From Candidatus Woesearchaeota archaeon (GTDB taxonomy: Archaea > Nanobdellota > Nanobdellia > Woesearchaeales > 21-14-0-10-32-9), in the NCBI GenBank assembly GCA_007117145.1, contig SKHC01000024.1, positions 1 through 6,293 on the forward strand: a stretch of 6,293 nucleotides of DNA, written 5' to 3'. Each line of letters starts with the position of its first letter. Positions within the stretch are counted from its first letter, which is position 1. The notes below the pieces were generated by a model. It did not search any database, had not been told where the DNA came from, and saw only the letters and a list, made by a program, of their open reading frames with translations. A program made the translations under genes and the position numbers. This document shows, in pieces, positions 1 through 6,185 of the stretch.

Positions 1-10
1 GGATAAGCAC

Positions 11-34
11 ATTTCTTTTTTTTTCTTTTTTTTT
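11..34. other. Pyrimidine tract with two T9 runs upstream of ileS
   Basis: Two runs of nine T separated by a single C lie at 16-24 and 26-34. Read rightward, U-rich runs of this kind act as archaeal intrinsic terminators, so the tract could end a gene lying to the left of the window; a TAA at 4-6 would fit as its stop. Read leftward, the same bases form an A-rich leader in front of an ATG at 12-10 that stays open to the window edge (four codons only), so it could instead be the leader of a divergent gene. The window is too short on this side to decide. Confidence 0.4.
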
Positions 35-41
35 CGTAATG

Positions 42-49
42 TTTTTATA
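42..49 (+). promoter_or_regulatory. Archaeal TATA (box A) promoter of ileS
   Basis: The octamer TTTTTATA is centred about 30 bases before the ileS ATG at 76. Archaeal box A usually lies about 26-27 bases before the transcription start, which would put the start at about 72 and leave a leader of roughly 0-5 bases. The bases between box and ATG are almost all pyrimidines and contain no Shine-Dalgarno sequence, which agrees with leaderless translation. The bases just upstream (GTAAT) fit most of the purine/A-rich TFB recognition element as I recall it. Confidence 0.6.
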
Positions 50-75
50 GCATTTCTTTCTTTCTGTTTCTAATC

Positions 76-2901
76 ATGTCAAAAAATATTGTTTCAAAAG
101 AACTAGAGATAGTTGATTTCTGGGAGAAAAACAAAGTATTTGAGAAGTCAGTTAGTCAAAGACCTGATGACAATCAATACATATTCTTTGATGGCCCGCC
201 ATTCGCTACAGGTACCCCTCATTACGGTCACATTCTAGGTTTAACAAGTAAAGATATTTTTCCAAGATACTTTACTATGAAAGGCTATAAAGTGCCAAGA
301 AGGTGGGGTTGGGATTGTCATGGGCTTCCAATTGAAAGCATAGGTGAAAAAGACTTAAAGCTAAACGGAAAAAAGGAGATAGAGGAGTATGGTGTTGATA
401 AGTTTAATTCTTATTGCAGATCCAAAGTTTTAAGCTATGCAAACGAGTGGGGTAAAACCGTTAAAAGAATGGGTAAGTGGATTGAGTTTGACAACTCCTA
501 TAAAACCATGGATAACACGTACATTGAAAGTGTTTGGTGGGCTTTCAAAAAACTCTATGAAGATGGCTACATTTATGAGGGTAAAAAGGTTTTATGGTAT
601 TGTCCAAAAAGCCAAACTCCAATTAGTAATTTTGAAATCCAAATGGATAACAGTTACAGAGATGTTAAAGATACTTCTTTGTACACGGCTTTCAAAGTGA
701 AAAATAAGGATTTCTACTTGGTTGCTTGGACTACTACTCCTTGGACTTTGCTTGCAAACGTCGCAATAGCAATTAATCCAAAGTTAGATTATGTTAAAGT
801 TGAAAAGAGCGGTAAAAAGTACGTAGTTGCAAAAGACAGGTTAGATGATGTTTTTGACTACTATGACTCGGCTGTTACTATAAAGTCAAAAGAATTGTTA
901 GGATTAGAATACGAGAAGTTGTATGATTTACCTGTTGAGGATCCTTCTAAGAAAGGCTGGTACGTAATTGATGGTGGAGATGAAATTACAAATACAGATG
1001 GTTCTGGTTTGGTGCACATGGCTCCTTACGGTGAGTTTGATTATGAGATGATAAAAAAGTATGACTTACCTTTCCTTGAGCATTTAGATAATAGAGGTCA
1101 TTTCGTTTTTGATTTAAATGGTTGGAAGGATATGTACTTTAAATCTTTAGATAATAAAGTTGTTGAAGACTTAGATAACAGATACCTGCTTGTTAAAGAT
1201 GAAGTTTATGTTCACAGCTATCCTTTTAGTCCAAGATACGATGTCCCGTTAATTAACAAGCCAGTTCCTAGTTGGTTCATTGATATTCAAAAAGTTAAAT
1301 CAAAACTAATTGAAAAAAATGAGGAGATCAACTGGGTTCCGTCTCATTTAAAGCATGGCAGGTTTAAAAATAATTTGGAAACAGCTCCTGATTGGAATAT
1401 TTCTAGAAATAGGTTTTGGGCCTCTGCTCTTCCTGTTTGGAAAAGTGAAGATGGAAAGACAGTCAAAGTTATCGGAAGTGTCAAAGAGCTTCAAGAACTT
1501 GCAACGTCAAAAGTTCCAAGCAGCGTAGATTTGCACAAAGACAGTTTAGATAAAATAAAAATTAAAGATCCAAAGACAGGTCAACTCCTGCACAGGGTGC
1601 CTGAAGTTTTTGATTGTTGGTTTGAAAGTGCAAGCATGCCTTTTGCTCAAGTTCATTATCCGTTTGAAAATAAAAAATTGTTTGAAGAAAATCTTCCTGC
1701 TGATTTCATCTCAGAGTACATAGGTCAGGTTAGAGCTTGGTTTTACGTGATGCACGTATTATCTGTGTTACTATTTGATAAACCTTCATACAAGAATGTG
1801 ATAACAACAGGTACAATCTTAGCTCATGATGGAAGCAAGATGGCTAAGTCAAAAAATAACTTCCCAGATCCAATGCTTATCTTTGATAAATATGGGGCAG
1901 ATGCTTTAAGATTCTATTTAATTGGAAGTCCTTTGATGAAGGCTAGAGATTTAAACTTTAATGAGACTCATTTAAAAGATTTGTATAGGAAAGTCGTTGT
2001 TCTTTTAAACAACGTTCTTAGTTTTTACAAGTTAAACAAGTCAAAAGTAAGCTTGTCTCCAGATACTTCAGATGTTTTAAACCAGTGGATAGTTAGCAGA
2101 GTTGAAAACTTAAACAAGCAAGCAGAAAAGCACTACGATGCGTATGATACAGTTCAGGTTTGCATTGCAATACAAGATTTCATTGAGGATTTAAGCACTT
2201 GGTATGTGAGAAGAAGCAGAGATAAGTTTAAACAAAACACTCCAGATACTGATAAGGCAAGAGAGACGTTAGCATATGTTTTGCACAAGCTCTCGAAAGT
2301 GATTGCGCCGATAACTCCTTTCATAGCAGAGGACATACATCAAACATTAAGAGAAGATGTAACCCTTCCTTTAAGCGTTCACTTAGAGTTTTGGCCAAAA
2401 ACTAATAAGAAGTGGTTAAACAAGGAGTTAGAAGAAGACATGAAGAATTTGAGGTCTGCTGTCAGCCAAGTGTTAGATGCTAGGGAAAAAGCAAAGATTC
2501 CGATCAGGCAGGCATTAAACAAAGTAACAATTTCAGGTTTTGAATTCAATGATAAGCTCTCACAGCTTTTACTAGATGAGACAAACATTAAAAAAGTCAA
2601 CTTTAAACAAGGTGAGCCTAGGGCTGTGCTTGATACAAAGCTAACGCCGCAGCTTATCAAAGAAGGTTTAGTTAGAGATCTTATTAGAAAGCTAAATCAG
2701 ACAAGGAAGGATATGAATCTTACAATTAAAGATAAAGTTGATTTTTACTATGATTCTTCAGATGAAGTATTAGTTTCTGCTATTGAGGATTTCAAGGAAG
2801 AGTTAATGACAAGTATTCAGGCAAATTCAATTAAGAAAGGTGGGGATACAGAAATTAAAGTTAAAGATTACACAGTTAAAATAAAGTTAGTCGTTATTTA
2901 A
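76..2901 (+). CDS. ileS: Isoleucyl-tRNA synthetase, eukaryote-like type
   Basis: This cytoplasmic class I aminoacyl-tRNA synthetase charges tRNA-Ile with isoleucine and edits mischarged valine. At 941 residues it is full length for the family. The HIGH-type motif is HYGH at residues 49-52, followed by the WDCHGLPIE signature at 79-87. The editing domain (CP1) spans roughly 190-390, with the Thr-rich AWTTTPWT at 217-224 and the GEFDYE segment carrying the expected editing Asp at 322. DWNISRNRFW at 439-448, FDCWFES at 512-518 and the KMSKS-loop equivalent KMAKS at 588-592 complete the catalytic core. The anticodon-binding domain follows, including KIPIRQAL at 807-814, and then a C-terminal tail with GLVRDLIRKLNQTRKD. 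TPISNFE at 181-187 and FPDPM after the KMAKS loop resemble the eukaryotic/archaeal-like branch. Two catalytic-region motifs differ from consensus (KMAKS, and WASALP in place of the usual WGTPIP). ATG 76 is chosen because it gives a normal N-terminus and sits just after the promoter. The last 15 bases overlap the oppositely oriented hydrolase gene. Confidence 0.97.
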   Translation: MSKNIVSKELEIVDFWEKNKVFEKSVSQRPDDNQYIFFDGPPFATGTPHYGHILGLTSKDIFPRYFTMKGYKVPRRWGWDCHGLPIESIGEKDLKLNGKKEIEEYGVDKFNSYCRSKVLSYANEWGKTVKRMGKWIEFDNSYKTMDNTYIESVWWAFKKLYEDGYIYEGKKVLWYCPKSQTPISNFEIQMDNSYRDVKDTSLYTAFKVKNKDFYLVAWTTTPWTLLANVAIAINPKLDYVKVEKSGKKYVVAKDRLDDVFDYYDSAVTIKSKELLGLEYEKLYDLPVEDPSKKGWYVIDGGDEITNTDGSGLVHMAPYGEFDYEMIKKYDLPFLEHLDNRGHFVFDLNGWKDMYFKSLDNKVVEDLDNRYLLVKDEVYVHSYPFSPRYDVPLINKPVPSWFIDIQKVKSKLIEKNEEINWVPSHLKHGRFKNNLETAPDWNISRNRFWASALPVWKSEDGKTVKVIGSVKELQELATSKVPSSVDLHKDSLDKIKIKDPKTGQLLHRVPEVFDCWFESASMPFAQVHYPFENKKLFEENLPADFISEYIGQVRAWFYVMHVLSVLLFDKPSYKNVITTGTILAHDGSKMAKSKNNFPDPMLIFDKYGADALRFYLIGSPLMKARDLNFNETHLKDLYRKVVVLLNNVLSFYKLNKSKVSLSPDTSDVLNQWIVSRVENLNKQAEKHYDAYDTVQVCIAIQDFIEDLSTWYVRRSRDKFKQNTPDTDKARETLAYVLHKLSKVIAPITPFIAEDIHQTLREDVTLPLSVHLEFWPKTNKKWLNKELEEDMKNLRSAVSQVLDAREKAKIPIRQALNKVTISGFEFNDKLSQLLLDETNIKKVNFKQGEPRAVLDTKLTPQLIKEGLVRDLIRKLNQTRKDMNLTIKDKVDFYYDSSDEVLVSAIEDFKEELMTSIQANSIKKGGDTEIKVKDYTVKIKLVVI

Positions 2902-5091
2902 AACGCTAGTTATTATGTTTTTTACTTCTGTACTGTAATTTGGGTCTAGCATTCTTGTGTGAAGTGTGAGTGTTCCAAAGCATTCTCCGCTTACTAAGTA
3001 GTTGTGTTGGTTTTCTAGCATTACACTAGTTTCAGGTATTACTCCATCTCCATCCCCTTCAGGCATATCACATCCAACAGCTCTAATCACATGAATTCTG
3101 TTTGGTGGGTGCGCGTTTCTCGGGTCGTTTAAGTTTCTCATGAATACACTGCTAGCTCTCATATCTTCGCATTCCTTGTTTAGTCCAAATAACCTGCAAT
3201 AATTGTATACTCTCTCGCTAATACCTTTATTTGGAGTTCCAATAATTATTACTTCTCCAAGTAGTTCATCTCCAAATATTTGCATGTATCTTCTAGTTAC
3301 AAGGCCTCCCATGCTATGTGCTATGATGTCAACTTGCTCTTTTCCAGTTACTTCAAGAGTATAATCTATCATGTTTTTAAGTCGTACAGCGTACGTGTCG
3401 ATGTTTTCAGTTTTACTAAGACTTGTTATGTAGCCAAACTCATCAAAGAATGTGATGCTATAATAAGTGCTTTTAAACACAAAACTATTATTTATCCTAC
3501 CAAGATCTCCTTGTGAATGTGTTTCTTGACCAACACTGATTATCTGCCCTGGTACGTATCCTTTGCTTTTCAAGTAATCTTTTAATCTGTTAAAACTGTC
3601 TGTGCTGTATTCTGCGCTGTTTCTTGTGCCAAAGCCGTGACCGTGAATAAGCAGTAAAGGTTTGTTATCCAAGCATTCTCCTGCTTGGCAACATTGTTTG
3701 CATTCGCCTTCAAAGCAACAAATCTTTTTAGGCTCTCCAAGCTCTAAGTCAAGCTCTACTTCACTTTCATACACTTCAATTGTGGCAATTGTTTCTTGTT
3801 CAAATTCGATTACTTGGTTGCAACTCTCGCTTATCAATTCCAAGTTTTCAAAAATTGAAAGAGGAATCCCAGTTGTTAAATTACTCTCAAACAATGCTTC
3901 GTTAAAAGATTTGTTTTCACTCATTCTATTCGTTTTTTCTAAGTCGTATTTTTCATTAGTAAATACCAAGATTGAATCGTACAATGCTTCATTAAAACTC
4001 TTGTTTTGGACATCAAAAATTATGAGCTCTATGTTCGCACAAATATTTTCTATTTCTAATTCACAAGGTCTATCTGAGCAAGTACTTTGCAATGCTATTT
4101 CAAAATCTACAATTAAGCTTTCTTGTTCATTCAATACTTCTTCAATTAAAAGCTCAAGTCTCTCATACCTGTTTCGTATTATGTCAATACTAATTTTTTC
4201 TTTAAAGTCTTCTTCTAAGATAAGTGCTTGATTTCTAAGCTCTTCTCTTTTCTGTGTTTGTCCTTGAACTCTGCTTTCTTCAAAAACCCTGCTCAGGTTA
4301 AGATTATTGTAATTTTCAACTAACAAGTTATAGTCTTCAACTAATTCAATAATACTTGTTTTCTTTTCTGCTACGTCAAGTGTAACTTCAGGTATTATAA
4401 CGCTCTCAAAGTTTTGGTCTTGCCATAACATAATCATCTCAGAGGTAAAATCTACTAATTCTAAAAGCTCTTCAGATTTATTTACAACAAAGTCAATTCC
4501 AAGAAATGAAACGTTTTCATAATATCTTGCAAAGTCAAGAGCCCTAGCTTCTTCTTCCAAAATCAAAATAACTTCTTCAAATCCTTCTCTTAAAAACTCT
4601 CTATTTGCCAGTCCATCTTCGTCTAATTCAAAATTTATTGCTACAACTCCTGTCCTTTTAATCTCTCTCTCACCACTAACACAAATGTTAGTAGCAATGT
4701 TTTTACACTCCAACGTGTACGTGTATAGTTCTTGTCCTTCTCCGTATCTGTGAGGTGTGAATTCAAACGTTTTCGTGTGCCTTTTAGTGGTATCCACTAA
4801 GAATTCTTCTTCAAAAAGTATGTTTCCAGAACTTATGCTCTTCAAGTTAACCTTACACTCACTATTACAAAGCCAGTGATTACTAACAAGACTTACAAAC
4901 TCAACAGTTTCAGCCTCTCCTTGAACCAATTCTATGCTTTCATAACCAGGAGTTAATCTTATGTTTAATTCTTCAATTACAACCAAGTTATAATTTACGT
5001 AGAAATAAAATAAACCTCCTCCAAAAATGATTATTGTAATCAAAAAAACAATACATTTCTGTTTCCAGCCAAGCTTTGGGATGATTTTCAC
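2887..5091 (-). CDS. Membrane-anchored extracellular protein with C-terminal lipase-like alpha/beta hydrolase
   Basis: A 734-residue surface protein. Residues 1-12 are basic and precede one hydrophobic segment (about 13-33), which predicts an uncleaved N-terminal anchor with the rest outside the cell. Residues 40-155 look beta-rich with paired cysteines (75/79, 129/137). Residues 160-450 are acidic, Glu-rich and probably helical, forming a stalk. A CCx4Cx2CCx4C motif (458-473) leads directly into an alpha/beta hydrolase domain (about 477-734). That domain shows LLIHGHGF (480-487), the nucleophile elbow AHSMGG with Ser593, IIIGTPN (615-621), a candidate catalytic Asp680 or Asp682 in GDGDGVIPE, and His711 in TLHTRM. 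This is the order and spacing of a lipase/PGAP1-like esterase triad, so the enzyme is probably active. Eight N-x-S/T sequons (Asn 193, 204, 265, 363, 393, 404, 534, 718) would allow N-glycosylation. The start is GTG: no in-frame ATG lies near, an in-frame stop lies within the promoter, and the shared TATA is centred 27 bases upstream. The substrate is unknown (lipid, ester, protein-linked lipid or polymer), and I know of no characterised protein with this whole architecture. Confidence 0.85.
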   Translation of the reverse strand: MKIIPKLGWKQKCIVFLITIIIFGGGLFYFYVNYNLVVIEELNIRLTPGYESIELVQGEAETVEFVSLVSNHWLCNSECKVNLKSISSGNILFEEEFLVDTTKRHTKTFEFTPHRYGEGQELYTYTLECKNIATNICVSGEREIKRTGVVAINFELDEDGLANREFLREGFEEVILILEEEARALDFARYYENVSFLGIDFVVNKSEELLELVDFTSEMIMLWQDQNFESVIIPEVTLDVAEKKTSIIELVEDYNLLVENYNNLNLSRVFEESRVQGQTQKREELRNQALILEEDFKEKISIDIIRNRYERLELLIEEVLNEQESLIVDFEIALQSTCSDRPCELEIENICANIELIIFDVQNKSFNEALYDSILVFTNEKYDLEKTNRMSENKSFNEALFESNLTTGIPLSIFENLELISESCNQVIEFEQETIATIEVYESEVELDLELGEPKKICCFEGECKQCCQAGECLDNKPLLLIHGHGFGTRNSAEYSTDSFNRLKDYLKSKGYVPGQIISVGQETHSQGDLGRINNSFVFKSTYYSITFFDEFGYITSLSKTENIDTYAVRLKNMIDYTLEVTGKEQVDIIAHSMGGLVTRRYMQIFGDELLGEVIIIGTPNKGISERVYNYCRLFGLNKECEDMRASSVFMRNLNDPRNAHPPNRIHVIRAVGCDMPEGDGDGVIPETSVMLENQHNYLVSGECFGTLTLHTRMLDPNYSTEVKNIITSVLNND
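3673..3720 (-). other. Cysteine-rich linker motif within the surface hydrolase
   Basis: Residues 458-473 of the hydrolase protein carry six cysteines in a CCx4Cx2CCx4C pattern, at the junction of the helical stalk and the hydrolase fold. Outside the cell this would most simply form a small disulfide knot. A metal site is an alternative, but the predicted extracellular location makes it less likely. Confidence 0.6.
3892..3915 (-). repeat. Protein-level repeat NKSFNEAL, copy 2
   Basis: This is the second copy of the octapeptide, at residues 393-400 of the surface hydrolase. Its codons differ silently from those of copy 1 for Lys, Ser (AGT in copy 1, TCT here) and the second Asn. Both copies begin with an N-glycosylation sequon (NKS). 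Confidence 0.7.
3982..4005 (-). repeat. Protein-level repeat NKSFNEAL, copy 1
   Basis: Residues 363-370 of the surface hydrolase read NKSFNEAL. The same octapeptide recurs at 393-400, exactly 30 residues later. The flanking residues are similar (YDS after this copy, FES after the second). The copies differ at four of 24 bases and every difference is silent, so they are recognisable as a duplication at the protein level more than at the DNA level. Confidence 0.7.
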
Positions 5092-5107
5092 AATTAATAC
5101 GCAATAA

Positions 5108-5129
5108 ACAAATATTTATATATTTTTAC
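5108..5129. promoter_or_regulatory. Shared divergent TATA promoter for the surface hydrolase and the wHTH-methyltransferase unit
   Basis: The 53-base gap between the divergent genes holds one clear box, TTTATATA at 5115-5122 on the + strand, which reads TATATAAA on the - strand. Its centre lies about 26.5 bases before the ATG at 5145 and about 27.5 bases before the GTG at 5091. Both distances match the usual archaeal TATA-to-start spacing, so both transcripts should be leaderless or nearly so. On each side, one base away from the box, is a hexamer fitting the TFB recognition consensus RNWAAW as I recall it: ACAAAT at 5108-5113 for the rightward gene, and GTAAAA (5129-5124, - strand) for the leftward gene. 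No Shine-Dalgarno sequence precedes either start. Confidence 0.65.
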
Positions 5130-5144
5130 TAAAACAATTAAGCT

Positions 5145-5618
5145 ATGGCTAAGATTTCAAAAGATACACCACTGGCAGAACTAACACTTAGAAAGTATGA
5201 AAAACCACAAGGAAAAGAACCTCGAGATTTAATAAGAAAGTTATGCTTATCACTTGGATTACTTCAGCCAGGGGATTCAAGAGATGTAATTGTTGATGTT
5301 TTTCATGTCATACTTGAAAACAAAGATAAATCTTTAACGAGCACAGAAATTGAAAAACTAACTATTGCGAATAGAAAAAAATACAAGGCTCAAATGCTAG
5401 GTATTGCTCCAAGCAACATAAGAAGACAAATACTTAGACTTAGAGATTTGTTCTTAGTTGAGAAAATTGGGGTTAAGTACAGAGTGAATGAGTCAGCTGA
5501 GCTTTCTGAGATCTTCAGTGAGAAACTTGAAAGATACTACTTAAACAGCATCCTATCTAGAGTGAAAGAGTACATAAAAGAAGTTGATAAAACCTTTAAA
5601 GACGATAAAAATGTATGA
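5145..5618 (+). CDS. Small winged-helix (wHTH) domain protein, function unknown
   Basis: A 157-residue, basic, soluble protein with no signal or membrane segment. I do not recognise a characterised family member. The pattern suggests a winged helix-turn-helix: a helix at about 45-59, a second at 66-78 (TSTEIEKLTIANR), a likely recognition helix at 88-102 rich in Arg and Leu (PSNIRRQILRLRD), and then a short wing (VEKIGVKYRVNES, 105-117). The C-terminus (120-150) is a charged helix that could support dimerisation. The N-terminus (KDTPLAELTLRKYEKP) looks conserved-motif-like and resembles small archaeal hypothetical proteins I have seen, but this is an impression only. The ATG lies at the predicted transcription start, giving a leaderless message. 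The gene overlaps the methyltransferase gene by 8 bases, so the two are almost certainly cotranscribed. A DNA- or RNA-binding regulator, possibly acting on its own divergent promoter, is an inference from fold and position. Confidence 0.75.
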   Translation: MAKISKDTPLAELTLRKYEKPQGKEPRDLIRKLCLSLGLLQPGDSRDVIVDVFHVILENKDKSLTSTEIEKLTIANRKKYKAQMLGIAPSNIRRQILRLRDLFLVEKIGVKYRVNESAELSEIFSEKLERYYLNSILSRVKEYIKEVDKTFKDDKNV

Positions 5619-6171
5619 GCCAGCAGAAGATTCTTATCTTTTAGAAGAAGAAATAATCGCGTTTTGCAAAGATAAAAACATAAACAAATCATTAGATATG
5701 GGTACAGGTTCTGGTGTAATAGCGCAGACTCTGACAAAGTTTTCAGCTCAAGTGTTTGCAGTGGATATAGATTCTAAGTCTCTAGCAAAAGCAAAGAAGA
5801 ATACTGAGGGTAAAATCGTTTTTTTGAAAAGTGATTTGTTCAAAAATGTGAAAGAGAAAGATTTTGATTTAATAGTTTTTAACCCTCCTTACCTGCCAGA
5901 AGATGAACATGGAAAAGACAAAGAACTTGCAGGAGGCAAGGAAGGCGTTGAGTTAACCTTGGAGTTTTTAAAACAAGCAAAGAAGCATTTAAGCCAGGAA
6001 GGCCAAATATTATTCGTAGCTAGCAGTCTTGCAAACCTTAACCTTCTTGATAAAAAAGCAAGTAAAGATTTTTATTTAGAAAAAGTAAGAGAGCTTCCAC
6101 TTTTTTTCGAAAAACTATATGTTTACAAAGCAACTCTTGAACAAAAAGTAGTAGATCAAGTCAAAGAGTAA
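5611..6171 (+). CDS. HemK2/Mtq2-type protein-(glutamine-N5) methyltransferase, probable release factor methylase
   Basis: A 186-residue class I SAM-dependent methyltransferase. It opens with MYEPAEDSYLL, which matches the YEPAEDTFLL start of eukaryotic HEMK2/Mtq2. The SAM-binding glycine loop is LDMGTGSGV (28-36), the ribose-binding acidic residue is Asp52 in VDID, a further Asp lies at 75 (KSDLF), and the catalytic NPPY is at 91-94 followed by LPEDE. This family methylates the Gln of the GGQ motif in class 1 release factors, usually with the small partner Trm112, which is not in this window. Other substrates (lysine or DNA) have been proposed for eukaryotic members, so aRF1 is the best guess and is unproven here. 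ATG 5611 is preferred over an in-frame TTG at 5584 because it starts exactly at the family motif. It overlaps the wHTH stop codon by 8 bases (5611-5618) with no evident Shine-Dalgarno sequence, which suggests coupled translation. The length is typical of archaeal members. Confidence 0.92.
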   Translation: MYEPAEDSYLLEEEIIAFCKDKNINKSLDMGTGSGVIAQTLTKFSAQVFAVDIDSKSLAKAKKNTEGKIVFLKSDLFKNVKEKDFDLIVFNPPYLPEDEHGKDKELAGGKEGVELTLEFLKQAKKHLSQEGQILFVASSLANLNLLDKKASKDFYLEKVRELPLFFEKLYVYKATLEQKVVDQVKE

Positions 6172-6185
6172 TACTTTTGTCAAAT

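Noticed and set aside
437..700. An 87-codon + strand open frame within ileS
   Set aside because: It is an out-of-frame shadow of the ileS catalytic domain.
2379..2660. A 93-codon leftward open frame, and another at 2154-2336
   Set aside because: Both lie antisense within ileS, whose frame is well supported throughout.
2918..2923. T6 run as a terminator for ileS
   Set aside because: It is only six bases with no paired structure and lies in the hydrolase coding region. It is too weak to annotate.
3280..3516. A 78-codon open frame on the + strand
   Set aside because: It is antisense to the conserved nucleophile region of the hydrolase domain and shows no recognisable motif or promoter.
3662..4231. 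A 189-codon open frame on the + strand
   Set aside because: It lies wholly antisense to the surface hydrolase. Its Ser/Leu-rich, low-complexity product mirrors the Glu-rich stalk codons, and it has no promoter or family motif.
5584..5610. Upstream TTG start adding nine residues to the methyltransferase
   Set aside because: The ATG at 5611 begins exactly at the family N-terminal motif MYEPAED and gives a short overlap typical of coupled genes.
5537..5737. A 66-codon leftward open frame
   Set aside because: It is antisense to the wHTH/methyltransferase junction and to the SAM-binding motif, with no supporting signal.
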